Virus record (IMG/VR): IMGVR_UViG_3300003886_000016 | Coordinates: 1 to 38,632 of that record | From: a virus | Length of the DNA stretch: 38,632 nt | Direction: 5' to 3' (one strand) | Shown: positions 6,103 through 12,326 of the stretch, in pieces | How positions within the stretch are numbered: position 1 is the first letter of the stretch | Layout: each line of letters begins with the position of its first letter | Position numbers and translations under genes: made by a program | Notes under the pieces: model-generated | Seen by the model: only the letters and a program-made list of their open reading frames with translations | Database searches by the model: none | What the model was told of the DNA's origin: nothing

Positions 6103-6554
6103 GCAAGCGCATACAACGAAAACGAATAAAAGGCTGGCGCATGCCTGAAAATGCAGTATCCGTAACACGTCCAGGATTATTCGGGAACCCGTTCGGTGGC
6201 GACAGGGAAGAGGCCGTACGCGCATATCGGTCATGGCTGGCTGGGGAACCGACCGGGCATTTGTATGCTGGACTAAATCCACAACATCGCGAAGAAGTGT
6301 TGCGTAACATCGTGAAATTGGTTGGGAAAGATTTAGCATGTTGGTGCGATAACGGTCCGTGTCATGCGGATGTGTTGCTGGAATATGCGGCGAACATGAG
6401 CAAGCAAACTCGATACATGTGCAAAATGTGTGGCCGCAGCAAGTTCACGAGAATTAGACAGCCACACAGGTGCAACAGCCAATTCCGCAAGCGTTGGCCG
6501 CGCGGAACATGGGGCGAGGTGATAGTACGGAACGCGCAGACTGGCAAGCCATGA
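6099..6554 (+). CDS. DUF4326 protein with C-terminal zinc ribbon (151 aa)
   Basis: Residues 1-100 fit DUF4326: RIKGWRMPENAVSVTRPGLF, GNPFGG, then LVGKDLACWC and GPCHADVLLEY, with conserved Arg-Pro-Gly and CWC/PCH residues. The family is common in phages and of unknown biochemical function. An added C-terminal part has MCKMCGRSKF and a further Cys/His (PHRCNSQF), a likely zinc knuckle fused to the DUF. Starts with an ATGA overlap, and its stop overlaps the NinB start. Confidence 0.75.
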   Translation: MSKRIQRKRIKGWRMPENAVSVTRPGLFGNPFGGDREEAVRAYRSWLAGEPTGHLYAGLNPQHREEVLRNIVKLVGKDLACWCDNGPCHADVLLEYAANMSKQTRYMCKMCGRSKFTRIRQPHRCNSQFRKRWPRGTWGEVIVRNAQTGKP

Positions 6555-6928
6555 AGCGATTTACTTTAACTGCCGACAATGCCGAAACGGTCATCCCTGC
6601 AATTGGCCATTATCTTCGCGCTGTGAATCTGGATAAGCCGCTTAGAATCGTTATTGATGACAAGAAAGAAACACGTCGAAGTCAACAAAATAGACTATAT
6701 TGGAAATGGATTTCGATTATCGGCGATGAATTGGGATATGAGCGGCAGACAATGCACGATGTGTTGGTGTTGGAATTATTAGGTATGGTGGACAAACAGA
6801 TTGGCGACAAAACGATACAGACTCTTGCAAGCACCCATGATATGAATGTTGGATACTTTGCAGATTATATGGAAAGGGTAAGCCGTTTTGCCGCAATGCA
6901 GCAGATTCGTCTGCCAGCAGAAGAATAA
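6551..6928 (+). CDS. ninB: NinB-family recombination protein (125 aa)
   Basis: Start ATG 6551 overlaps the DUF4326 stop as ATGA; upstream in-frame ATGs lie within that gene. The protein matches NinB (lambda Orf) in its opening (MKRFTLTADNA), the central RRSQQNRLYWKWI segment and length. In lambda, Orf binds single-stranded DNA and helps load the annealing protein, substituting for RecFOR. Here it would support the annealase/exonuclease pair encoded on the other strand at 35.4-36.7 kb. Confidence 0.85.
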   Translation: MKRFTLTADNAETVIPAIGHYLRAVNLDKPLRIVIDDKKETRRSQQNRLYWKWISIIGDELGYERQTMHDVLVLELLGMVDKQIGDKTIQTLASTHDMNVGYFADYMERVSRFAAMQQIRLPAEE

Positions 6929-6938
6929 CGGAGATAAT

Positions 6939-7136
6939 ATGCCAAGTAGAAAACAGCGAGCAATATTATCGTACATCGGCGAAAATGGCCGGATCACACT
7001 GGCCGAAGCTGTCGATTTGGTAGGCGGCGATATTTATTGCAACAAAAACAAACGCGTTGGAGCCATACTCTTAAACATGGTTAGGCGCGGCATGATAAAG
7101 CGCATCAAAAGGGGCGTGTATGAGGTGGCAGAGTGA
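6939..7136 (+). CDS. Small winged-helix-like protein (65 aa)
   Basis: ATG 6939 follows ACGGAGATAAT, a usable ribosome site, 11 bases after the NinB stop. The sequence PSRKQRAILSYIGENGRITLAEAVDLV, then RVGAILLNMVRRGMIKRIKRGVYEV, reads as three helices plus a basic wing, the pattern of a winged-helix DNA-binding domain. A regulatory or nucleoid role is inferred. The next gene overlaps as GTGA. Confidence 0.65.
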   Translation: MPSRKQRAILSYIGENGRITLAEAVDLVGGDIYCNKNKRVGAILLNMVRRGMIKRIKRGVYEVAE

Positions 7137-7315
7137 AACATTGCTGGAAAGATGAAGCCGAACACCTCAAAGAAACCCAAGGCAAAACAGACGAATGGGT
7201 TGAGTCTGTTTTGCATGGCGGGACATGCCTGCTGGAAGCCGGGCACGACGGCGAGCATGTCTTTGTAGAGGATGATGATATTAAAATTCAGTTCAAAAAG
7301 GCGGAGGAAATATGA
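7133..7315 (+). CDS. Small acidic protein (60 aa), unknown
   Basis: GTG 7133 overlaps the preceding stop as GTGA. The product has Cys/His residues (KHCWKDEAEH, LHGGTCLLEAGHDGEHVF) that might bind a metal, and an acidic C-terminal half. Recognisable as the small 'C/H plus GHxGxH' kind of phage protein but with no assigned function. Its stop overlaps the next start as ATGA. Confidence 0.55.
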   Translation: MKHCWKDEAEHLKETQGKTDEWVESVLHGGTCLLEAGHDGEHVFVEDDDIKIQFKKAEEI

Positions 7316-7635
7316 AAGAGAATGACAGGATTAAAGTAACCGATATAGAATATCTTTTCGCTTTCGGACGCCAGACTGCAATCATGGATATGGAAAACGC
7401 ATTGATTGACTACCAGGATAAGCATGTAACAGACTTAAATTTAGGCGTTGCCATTATTCAGAAAGAGGGTTTGGCTGATAAGCTTGATTTTTACCGTAGA
7501 GGCACAATAATCATTGCAAGTGAAGGGTTTGATCTATCCGAAGTATCAAAAATATCACATGAGTTTGACGGCGAAAATTTGTATATCATCATCCACGATT
7601 TAGGCGATCCGGAGCAGAATGATGCAGAAAATTAA
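7312..7635 (+). CDS. Hypothetical early protein (107 aa)
   Basis: ATGA overlap upstream; it overlaps the HNH gene by 17 bases downstream. The sequence has an N-terminal charged region, a helix (FAFGRQTAIMDMENALIDYQD) and a mixed alpha/beta C-terminal part with FDGENLYIIIHDLGD. No motif or family recognised. Position among recombination nucleases is the only functional hint. Confidence 0.55.
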   Translation: MKENDRIKVTDIEYLFAFGRQTAIMDMENALIDYQDKHVTDLNLGVAIIQKEGLADKLDFYRRGTIIIASEGFDLSEVSKISHEFDGENLYIIIHDLGDPEQNDAEN

Positions 7636-7897
7636 ACCATGGCGCTCCAAGAAATATCTGGCATGGATACGCACCAAGCCATGCTCGCACTGCCGGGTAC
7701 CGGGAACGGAGCCACACCACATCACAGGCTGGGGCGGAACTATGGGCGGCAAGCCAAGCGACATACACGCGATCCCGTTGTGCCACCTTCACCACATGGA
7801 AGTGCATGCAGATCCAATACAATGGAAGGAAGCTCAGATTTACTGGCTCATTAAAATGCAACTGATGGCAATGAACGAAATGGATCAATGGAGGTAA
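7619..7897 (+). CDS. HNH-type nuclease, DUF968/Ref-like (92 aa)
   Basis: A compact HNH protein. KPCSHCRVPGTEPHHITGWGG gives two Cys plus the catalytic-type His pair, followed by GGKPSDIHAIPLCHLHHMEVHAD with further Cys/His ligands. This is the arrangement of the DUF968 or Ref/NinG-like HNH proteins found beside ninB and resolvase genes in lambdoid phages. It is predicted to cut DNA during recombination. ATG 7619 is followed by a second ATG at 7622; either may serve. Confidence 0.8.
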   Translation: MMQKIKPWRSKKYLAWIRTKPCSHCRVPGTEPHHITGWGGTMGGKPSDIHAIPLCHLHHMEVHADPIQWKEAQIYWLIKMQLMAMNEMDQWR

Positions 7898-7900
7898 CAA

Positions 7901-8098
7901 ATGGCAACCGCAACCCATAAAGCGAAAAGCGGAAAGAAAACCCGCAAATATGGCCGCAACAAAGCGAAGTGTGCGAAATATCTGGCGATGGGCATGCGTG
8001 CGAAAAACAAGGTGCGCCGAATTGCGCGGCATCTGAAGCGGCAGCAGGGAGACAGGAAGGCCCTGTCTCGGATGCAACACTGGCAGACTGTTAGGTGA
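7901..8098 (+). CDS. Highly basic small protein (65 aa)
   Basis: ATG follows a GGAGG-type site by a few bases. Nearly a third of residues are Lys/Arg: KAKSGKKTRKYGRNKAKCAKY, then RAKNKVRRIARHLKRQQGD. Similar basic proteins lie beside HNH/resolvase genes in many phages and probably bind DNA or RNA, though none has a clear role to my knowledge. The next gene overlaps as GTGA. Confidence 0.65.
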   Translation: MATATHKAKSGKKTRKYGRNKAKCAKYLAMGMRAKNKVRRIARHLKRQQGDRKALSRMQHWQTVR

Positions 8099-8292
8099 AG
8101 CTGACAGGCGTTTGGAAAACTGATCCGCCGAACTCCCCCGGCATGCTCCCGCGTATAAGTTGCCCCATGCATCATAATGCGCTGAAGAGCATATCATTTT
8201 GCATATCCTGCAAATGGAATAAGATGGAAGCGATACAAATAAAACCTGACAGTGTCGAAGTTTTGTGTCGAGGAATTGAGGAGATGAAATGA
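8095..8292 (+). CDS. Small Cys-containing protein (65 aa)
   Basis: GTG 8095 overlaps the preceding stop as GTGA. Contains ISCPMHHNALKS and FCISCKWNK, which together form a plausible Cys/His metal site. The rest is unremarkable. No family recognised. Ends with an ATGA overlap to the next gene. Confidence 0.5.
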   Translation: MKLTGVWKTDPPNSPGMLPRISCPMHHNALKSISFCISCKWNKMEAIQIKPDSVEVLCRGIEEMK

Positions 8293-8528
8293 ATGATGAA
8301 AAATACACTTTTGAGACAGGCTACACAAAAATCGAACGGTTCTCTCGGATTGAGGGAAATCGGCTATGCAATTACTGTGTATCTGTTAAATTTGACTCCA
8401 ACGGGATCGAGCTATCAAGAACAGAACCACGGCTGCTAACATATTTGGAGATGACACCAAGACTCCCATGGATTGAGCGTCTGGTCAGCATGCTGGGTAT
8501 GGGTAAGAATAAACAGGCCATGAAATGA
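8289..8528 (+). CDS. Hypothetical early protein (79 aa)
   Basis: ATGA overlap upstream. A beta-rich N-terminal half (YTFETGYTKIERFSRI, NYCVSVKFDSNGIEL) and a helical C-terminal half (RLVSMLGMGKNK). No recognisable family. Part of the tightly overlapping string leading to the DUF1064 nuclease. Confidence 0.5.
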   Translation: MNDEKYTFETGYTKIERFSRIEGNRLCNYCVSVKFDSNGIELSRTEPRLLTYLEMTPRLPWIERLVSMLGMGKNKQAMK

Positions 8529-8531
8529 GCG

Positions 8532-8630
8532 ATGAAACATAGCCCACAGCATCACACAGCACGCCGTGGAGCGACTTTTAGCTGTTTTGGTAGGCTAGGG
8601 TACCGAAAAGGGGGAGCGATGCGATTATGA
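8532..8630 (+). CDS. 32-residue basic peptide, tentative
   Basis: ATG 8532 lies just after the previous stop, and its own stop overlaps the DUF1064 start as ATGA (8627-8630). The product is basic and His/Arg-rich (MKHSPQHHTARRG). It fills the only gap between two coupled genes, which argues for translation, but no Shine-Dalgarno is visible before it. Confidence 0.35.
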   Translation: MKHSPQHHTARRGATFSCFGRLGYRKGGAMRL

Positions 8631-8935
8631 GGAATAAATACGGGGCGAGAAAAACCATTGTGGACGGCATAACTTTTGACAGCAAGAAGGAGGCAAGGAG
8701 GTATTCAGAACTGAAGTTGCTGGAGAAATGTGGAAAAATTGAAGACTTGGAATTGCATCCGCGTTTTGATTTTGTTATAAATGGGGTCAAGTGTGGTTTT
8801 TATAAAGCAGATTTTAGGTATATCGAAAACGGGTTTGAAATAATCGAAGACGTAAAAGGAATGCGCACGCCGGTTTATCGTATAAAAAAGAAGCTTATGA
8901 AAGCCATACATGATATTGATATTTTCGAGACATGA
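8627..8935 (+). CDS. DUF1064 nuclease-like protein (102 aa)
   Basis: Matches DUF1064: N-terminal NKYGARKTIVDGITFDSKKE with the E/R-rich helix EARRYSELKLLEKCG, then LELHPRFDF, YKADFRYIENG and EIIEDVKG. The family has a restriction-endonuclease-like core (E..D..xxK) and often stands where RusA-type Holliday-junction resolvases occur in other phages. It probably processes branched DNA before packaging; this is inference from family and context. Last gene of the rightward early arm; the minus-strand cluster converges on it 38 bases later. Confidence 0.8.
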   Translation: MRNKYGARKTIVDGITFDSKKEARRYSELKLLEKCGKIEDLELHPRFDFVINGVKCGFYKADFRYIENGFEIIEDVKGMRTPVYRIKKKLMKAIHDIDIFET

Positions 8936-8973
8936 AATATGGAGCCAGCCGAAGCCAGCCCCATGATTGACGC

Positions 8974-9255
8974 CTAGTGACGAGGATGGATAATAACCGG
9001 AGCCCCTGTTGCATACGGGTTCGTAGCCGATGAATTACTGTAAACAGAGCCATACTTTGAATACGGATTGTTTATGCTATCCGGCGAGTATTTACTCCCG
9101 AATTTACCATACGGGTTTGCAACCGAATTGGCATCATACGGGTTCGTGTTCAGATTTCCCAGATATTTCCCTGTAGACGGATCGACAAGTATCAGCCCGC
9201 CAGCCATGGCAGTCCCAGCGATCAGTAGTGAAAATGCGATGAGTAATGATTTCAT
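8974..9255 (-). CDS. Secreted NPY-repeat protein (93 aa)
   Basis: ATG 9255 follows AAGGAGAATAAC. The N-terminal 18 residues (MKSLLIAFSLLIAGTAMA) form a clear signal peptide with an AMA cleavage site. The mature part repeats N-PY(G/S/D) units: NTNPYDANS, VANPYGKFGSKYS, INNPYSKYGSVYS, TNPYATGAP. Proteins of this type occur in proteobacterial chromosomes as small exported proteins of unknown function. In a phage it looks like a moron, an extra gene that could change the host envelope. A longer in-frame start 45 bases upstream would spoil the signal peptide and was rejected. Confidence 0.75.
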   Translation of the reverse strand: MKSLLIAFSLLIAGTAMAGGLILVDPSTGKYLGNLNTNPYDANSVANPYGKFGSKYSPDSINNPYSKYGSVYSNSSATNPYATGAPVIIHPRH

Positions 9256-9256
9256 G

Positions 9257-9496
9257 TTATTCTCCTTTTTTATTTGTCTGCATAGCCTGCAAACGGGCAA
9301 GATATACGAGTTTCACGATGCGCGGAGCATCTTCTAAAACGTCATCATAGAGTGCTTCAATGATGCGTGCAGGTATCCGGCGATCACCTTTTTCATAGGC
9401 TTGAAACGTCCTGCGAGCCACGCCGAAACGTTGAGCGGCTTCGAGCGTGGAAATGCCAAGCAAATGGCGATAGGATTTGATGAGGGATGGGGTCAT
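9257..9496 (-). CDS. Helix-turn-helix protein (79 aa)
   Basis: ATG 9496 with AAAAGGAG upstream; it overlaps the methyltransferase stop as ATGA. Residues 5-45 (IKSYRHLLGISTLEAAQRFGVARRTFQAYEKGDRRIPARI, given here as two helices and a recognition helix) fit an XRE-type HTH with the typical YEKGDR after the recognition helix. A helical C-terminal tail follows. It may regulate the minus-strand accessory cluster or act with the methyltransferase. The HTH call is good; the target is unknown. Confidence 0.75.
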   Translation of the reverse strand: MTPSLIKSYRHLLGISTLEAAQRFGVARRTFQAYEKGDRRIPARIIEALYDDVLEDAPRIVKLVYLARLQAMQTNKKGE

Positions 9497-10005
9497 AATT
9501 CACTCCTTTTTTGTTCTACTGTTACGATTGTGTCATTATGCCATCCTCCATGAGGAACAAGCAGGATTTCAAGCTGTATGAACCCGGCAGTTTTCCCAAT
9601 GCCGCCGCTGTTCCAGCCGCATGTAATGACTTTGCCTTGCGGTTTTACTATCCGGGAAATTTCCTTTTTCATATTCGCCCAGAAGCTTGATTGTGTGGTC
9701 TGCATGTTCACGGCCATGTGCATTGCTTTGTAGCATTCGCTGACCTGCCGGGGAGAATATGGCGGATCAAACAGCACAACATCAATGCTATTGTCACCAA
9801 ATAATTTGAGGAATGCGAGTGCGTCCATGTGATAGTTAGTATCATATTCGGGGTTGAGGTCATTCGTAACGGTCGCCAGCTTATTACTATTAGCAAACGG
9901 GTCGATGCTTAGTCCTGATAGATGCCGGGAAATCAGTTCACCTATCGGCTTGATGCTGAATGTGTTACTGTTTGGCATTGCCCAAACGCGTGAGATTATT
10001 GTCAT
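9493..10005 (-). CDS. DNA adenine-methyltransferase-like protein (170 aa)
   Basis: Contains the catalytic motif DPPY in VVLFDPPYSPRQVSECY, preceded by DALAFLKLFGDNSID, and followed by KPQGKVITCGWNSGG. These fit the amino-methyltransferase (N6-adenine or N4-cytosine) fold. At 170 residues it is short and no clear FxGxG SAM motif is visible in the usual place, though DPFANSNKL near residue 36 could take that part. Phages use such enzymes to protect DNA against restriction or to mark it. ATG 10005 follows AAAGGACTACAT and overlaps the gene before as ATGA. Confidence 0.7.
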   Translation of the reverse strand: MTIISRVWAMPNSNTFSIKPIGELISRHLSGLSIDPFANSNKLATVTNDLNPEYDTNYHMDALAFLKLFGDNSIDVVLFDPPYSPRQVSECYKAMHMAVNMQTTQSSFWANMKKEISRIVKPQGKVITCGWNSGGIGKTAGFIQLEILLVPHGGWHNDTIVTVEQKRSEL

Positions 10006-10211
10006 ATGTAGTCCTTTATTGCAGCCGTCAATTCTTGGATCGAAATATCAAATTCTTTTTGCGACAATGTGTGTCCGATAATAACGTCGCATGTAGTTTT
10101 TTCATCGAATATATACCAGTAACCATTCGGGCCTAAGTTGTTATATTCAAGCTTAAAATTGTTTATATTAGTTTGTTTTCTCAACTTATAGATTAAGCGG
10201 TTTGCATTCAT
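10002..10211 (-). CDS. Small hypothetical protein (69 aa)
   Basis: ATG 10211 is preceded by AAGGGGAATTACT; the longer in-frame version would overlap the membrane peptide upstream. The protein starts MNANRLIYKLRKQTNIN and includes GPNGYWYIFDEKTTC, then a helix (QKEFDISIQELTAAIKDY). No family recognised. Overlaps both neighbours as ATGA. Confidence 0.6.
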   Translation of the reverse strand: MNANRLIYKLRKQTNINNFKLEYNNLGPNGYWYIFDEKTTCDVIIGHTLSQKEFDISIQELTAAIKDYI

Positions 10212-10309
10212 AGTAATTCCCCTTGGCCTGCTAAATAAGCGAACCACAAGATGCTCCAGAACGCCATCCCGACGATGGCTACGAGGATGTTCTCTTGCCA
10301 GCGTTTCAT
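10208..10309 (-). CDS. Single-span membrane peptide (33 aa)
   Basis: ATG 10309 with GAGGTGACATC upstream and ATGA overlaps on both sides. Begins MKRWQEN, then ILVAIVGMAFWSILWFAYLA forms one transmembrane helix with a positively charged N terminus, so the N end probably stays in the cytoplasm. Function unknown; many phages carry such peptides in accessory clusters. Confidence 0.55.
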   Translation of the reverse strand: MKRWQENILVAIVGMAFWSILWFAYLAGQGELL

Positions 10310-10479
10310 GATGTCACCTCTTTTGTTGTTGATAATATCAGATGCTCCATGCTCCACGCCGTGAAAAACCCCGCTTCCATTGGATCAATAGCATCATACA
10401 TTACTACCCCATCCGTTATTTTTACTATTTTTATCAGGAATCCAATTTCATTTGTTTTTCTAATGTCGCCTGGTTTCAT
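10306..10479 (-). CDS. Small hypothetical protein (57 aa)
   Basis: ATG 10479 with a strong ATAGGAGGATATT ribosome site. The protein starts MKPGDIRKTNEIGFLIK and reads as a small beta-barrel-like domain (GFLIKIVKITDGVVMYDAI) followed by EAGFFTAWSMEHL. The pattern recalls small SH3-like phage proteins, but I cannot name a family. Stop overlaps the next start as ATGA. Confidence 0.55.
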   Translation of the reverse strand: MKPGDIRKTNEIGFLIKIVKITDGVVMYDAIDPMEAGFFTAWSMEHLILSTTKEVTS

Positions 10480-10500
10480 AATATCCTCCTATTTTTCTAC

Positions 10501-10519
10501 GCCCGGACAGCCTCCGGGC
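10501..10519 (-). other. Perfect 7-bp hairpin after the cassette B gene
   Basis: GCCCGGA (10501-10507) pairs with TCCGGGC (10513-10519) around a 5-base loop. It lies 18 bases downstream of the cassette B stop and just before the next ribosome site. There is no U-tract on the minus strand, so it is not a standard intrinsic terminator. It more likely stabilises a 3' end or separates reading units. Confidence 0.6.
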
Positions 10520-10537
10520 GGGCATGGTGGGAATGGG

Positions 10538-10849
10538 CTACTTGATTTCCGCTGCCGCAAGAGCCTCTTCACCCTTGCCCTCCGCCCATGCGAGGCCAGC
10601 CTCATAGCCATCGGAGATGATGATCTGGATTGCAAACTCAGCGGTTACAGGTCTAAATTTCCATCCATCTGTGGAGTTACTTCCAAACCGGCCGATCAGT
10701 TTACCGCCAGAAGTGAGGTAAATATCGATATAATCCGTGTAAGGATTGCCCAATTCTTGTTCGGCGAGATGTTCGGCTGTATCGAAATTGAACCACCCAA
10801 CATATTCCCGGCTGTATCCGTCCTCTTTATACACATTAATTCTGTTCAT
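10538..10849 (-). CDS. Cassette B gene: hypothetical protein (103 aa)
   Basis: ATG 10849 has AGGAGGTACGAC directly upstream; the longer in-frame start was rejected because it lacks a site and enters the neighbouring gene. Contains MNRINVYKEDG, YVGWFNFDTAEHLAEQ, DIYLTSGGKLIGRFGS and a C-terminal Ala/Glu-rich helix (AWAEGKGEEALAAAEIK). No family recognised. Leader and 3' tail match those of the gene upstream (10927-11127). Confidence 0.65.
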   Translation of the reverse strand: MNRINVYKEDGYSREYVGWFNFDTAEHLAEQELGNPYTDYIDIYLTSGGKLIGRFGSNSTDGWKFRPVTAEFAIQIIISDGYEAGLAWAEGKGEEALAAAEIK

Positions 10850-10864
10850 GTCGTACCTCCTGTT
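10848..10864 (-). repeat. 17-base leader repeat, copy B
   Basis: On the minus strand reads AACAGGAGGTACGACAT, identical to 11128-11144. In this copy the final AT is part of the ATG of the cassette B gene. It contains the ribosome-binding site. Confidence 0.8.
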
Positions 10865-10889
10865 TTTTAGAGCGATAACACGCTCCCTA

Positions 10890-10915
10890 CTGCCAGCGAC
10901 CGGAGCCACTGGCAG
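10890..10915 (-). other. Perfect 7-bp hairpin after the cassette A gene
   Basis: CTGCCAG (10890-10896) pairs with CTGGCAG (10909-10915) around 12 bases. It sits 12 bases beyond the stop of the cassette A gene, and like the hairpin at 10501 it follows the shared tail GTAGCCCATTCCC. No U-tract follows. Confidence 0.6.
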
Positions 10916-10926
10916 ACGGGAATGGG

Positions 10927-11127
10927 CTACAAGTAAGTGCCCATGCAATCATCAAGGCGGTGCTGCATGCCTGCGTTGAAATATGCTTGAATAAAGATGT
11001 ATACAGAGTGTTTGCACACATTTTTATGTTCTGCAAAAAGTTCTCGGATTCTTGCTTCAGTCATGCCTCCGTTAGCGTAAAATGTGTGACGGCTGGACGT
11101 GTGATTTTCACCGTTCAAAATAAACAT
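10927..11127 (-). CDS. Cassette A gene: hypothetical protein (66 aa)
   Basis: ATG 11127 is preceded by AGGAGGTACGACAT; upstream in-frame codons have no site. The protein begins MFILNGENHTSSRHTFYAN, has a helix TEARIRELFAEHKN and a C-terminal part with Cys, His and aromatic residues (VCKHSVYIFIQAYFNAG). No family recognised. First gene of the leftward accessory cluster, directly at the divergent region facing the late arm. Confidence 0.65.
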   Translation of the reverse strand: MFILNGENHTSSRHTFYANGGMTEARIRELFAEHKNVCKHSVYIFIQAYFNAGMQHRLDDCMGTYL

Positions 11128-11144
11128 ATGTCGTACCTCCTGTT
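11128..11144 (-). repeat. 17-base leader repeat, copy A
   Basis: Minus-strand AACAGGAGGTACGACAT, identical to 10848-10864. Here two extra bases separate it from the ATG of the cassette A gene. Confidence 0.8.
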
Positions 11145-11331
11145 GATCTGATATGTGGAGTATGAGCGCATTGGCGCACAATAGCAACCCTTTCCCTTTT
11201 GCGTGTATTGGCATGAAACCTCGAAGGGGTGGCAAAAACCCAACGGGTAGTGTAAAGTGTCAAAGTGAGATACAAGTGATGGGGTATATCACAGTTTATG
11301 TGGGGAGAATGGGGAAGTATCAGGAAGACTT
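11128..11331. promoter_or_regulatory. Divergent control region between accessory cluster and late arm
   Basis: A 204-base region without a convincing gene. It includes GCGC-ATTG-GCGC near 11167, and four AGTG copies at 11249, 11256, 11264 and 11275, in a run that leads to TATATC near 11285 and the start of the HTH/zinc-ribbon gene. These could be activator or repressor sites for the late arm. A 61-codon plus-strand frame exists here (11153-11338) but has no ribosome site. No clear -35/-10 pair was found on either strand. Confidence 0.4.
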
Positions 11332-11613
11332 ATGGTAACTAGTCGCAATCCGCTGTATAAAATAGTTCGGCAGTTATATTCTGCCGACCCGGAAACTCCA
11401 CTAGCTGACATCTCTCGTCAATACAATATCAACAGAAATACATTAGCTGGGTGGGTATCAGATTATCGCAAAAAGATAATAAAAAGACGGGGCAAAAATA
11501 AAGCGGCGGAAATAAAAAAATTAGCAAACATCCGCAAATGCCTGAAATGTCATCGAGCGTTCGAACTCGAGCAGAATTACTACAGATGTGGACGCTGTCG
11601 AGCTGCGGATTGA
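11332..11613 (+). CDS. HTH plus zinc-ribbon protein (93 aa), candidate late regulator
   Basis: First gene of the late arm; ATG 11332 has AGGA upstream. Residues 20-45 (TPLADISRQYNINRNTLAGWV) form a clear helix-turn-helix, followed by a basic linker (RKKIIKRRGKNK). A C-terminal zinc ribbon has CLKC and, 16 residues on, CGRC. HTH plus ribbon is a DNA-binding design. Position at the head of the structural genes suggests a late activator or a packaging DNA-recognition factor; this is inference. The stop TGA lies within the first TTGAC late motif. Confidence 0.65.
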   Translation: MVTSRNPLYKIVRQLYSADPETPLADISRQYNINRNTLAGWVSDYRKKIIKRRGKNKAAEIKKLANIRKCLKCHRAFELEQNYYRCGRCRAAD

Positions 11614-11638
11614 CACAACACGATGACGATGCCAATTT
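11610..11638 (+). promoter_or_regulatory. Late motif copy 1 (before terminase block)
   Basis: TTGAC at 11610-11614, seven bases, then GATGACGATGC at 11622-11632, followed by CAATTT. TTGAC could act as a -35 box with the 11-mer in the spacer. It overlaps the stop codon of the HTH/zinc-ribbon gene. The same arrangement recurs at 13820 and 16813, and the 11-mer alone at 28731. Confidence 0.55.
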
Positions 11639-11644
11639 TTCGGG

Positions 11645-11800
11645 ATGAATTACAACACAGCTAAAGCCCGGAAAGTCGCAGCACACATTGCTCTGCGAGT
11701 AATGCAAGAGGCAATCAGCGCGATCAAGCAAACAATCAATACAGCACCACTACACAAACGGATCAAATGCGCAATATCAGTGCTGATGGGTAAATTCTAG
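11645..11800 (+). CDS. Small helical basic protein before terminase (51 aa)
   Basis: ATG 11645 to TAG 11798-11800, ending directly against the small-terminase ATG. The product (starts MNYNTAKARKVAAHIALRV) reads as two amphipathic helices, QEAISAIKQTIN and HKRIKCAISVLMG, and is basic. No family recognised. The ribosome site (CGGG next to the ATG) is weak. Immediate adjacency to the terminase genes suggests a DNA-packaging accessory, without direct evidence. Confidence 0.5.
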   Translation: MNYNTAKARKVAAHIALRVMQEAISAIKQTINTAPLHKRIKCAISVLMGKF

Positions 11801-12190
11801 ATGGCAAAACGAGGCAGGCCAACTCTCTACAATGATGCTGTCACAAACGAGATATGCAGCCGCCTCTCCTCCGGTGACTCATTGATTACAATCTGCAAAG
11901 ATAAGCACATGCCCGTAATTGAGACTGTGCGAACATGGCTGGGGCAGGAAGATAAGCAGGATTTTACTGTACGCTACGCGCGCGCCAGACAGGAGCAGGC
12001 CGACCATTACGCTGACGAAATGCTAGCAATAGCAAGGGATGAGCCGGATGTGAACAGGGCTCGGCTACAGATTGATACACGAAAATGGATTGCATCAAAG
12101 CTCAAGCCGAAGAAGTATGGCGACAAAATTACGCAGGAGCACACTGGCAACATTGCAGTAATCATAAGCAGCACCGATAACGAGCTATAA
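11801..12190 (+). CDS. Terminase small subunit (129 aa)
   Basis: Begins AKRGRPTLYNDAVTNEICSR, the usual opening of a phage small-terminase family. An HTH-like segment (SLITICKDKHMPVIETVRTWL) for DNA recognition follows, then RYARARQEQADHYADEMLAIA, a helical oligomerisation region, and RKWIASKLKPKKYGDK near the C terminus. It should recognise the packaging site and regulate the large subunit. Starts one base after the previous stop. Unusually, two short genes separate it from the large subunit. Confidence 0.88.
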   Translation: MAKRGRPTLYNDAVTNEICSRLSSGDSLITICKDKHMPVIETVRTWLGQEDKQDFTVRYARARQEQADHYADEMLAIARDEPDVNRARLQIDTRKWIASKLKPKKYGDKITQEHTGNIAVIISSTDNEL

Positions 12191-12197
12191 ACAGGGT

Positions 12198-12326
12198 ATG
12201 TTAGGGTATCAAGAGCATGCTAAAAGCCCCGTAGCGGCGATTCTATGGCTTCGATTGTTGCACGTACTGCGGCGGAATAAGACCAAAACGCTACATTCAC
12301 GCAAAATAGGCATAAACAATGGATAA
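12198..12326 (+). CDS. 42-residue basic ORF between terminase genes
   Basis: ATG 12198 to TAA 12324-12326, overlapping the start of the following HTH gene by 8 bases. The product has a hydrophobic stretch (VAAILWLRLLHVL) followed by a basic tail (RRNKTKTLHSRK). It fills the gap between two real genes. AGGG lies too close to the ATG for a normal site, so translation is uncertain. Confidence 0.4.
   Translation: MLGYQEHAKSPVAAILWLRLLHVLRRNKTKTLHSRKIGINNG

Noticed and set aside
10501-10519. Intrinsic terminator
   Set aside because: Stem is strong, but the minus-strand sequence after it is GTAGAAAAATA, without a U-tract.
11153-11338. 61-codon plus-strand ORF in the divergent region
   Set aside because: No ribosome site, odd composition, and it overlaps the likely control region and the start of the HTH/zinc-ribbon gene.
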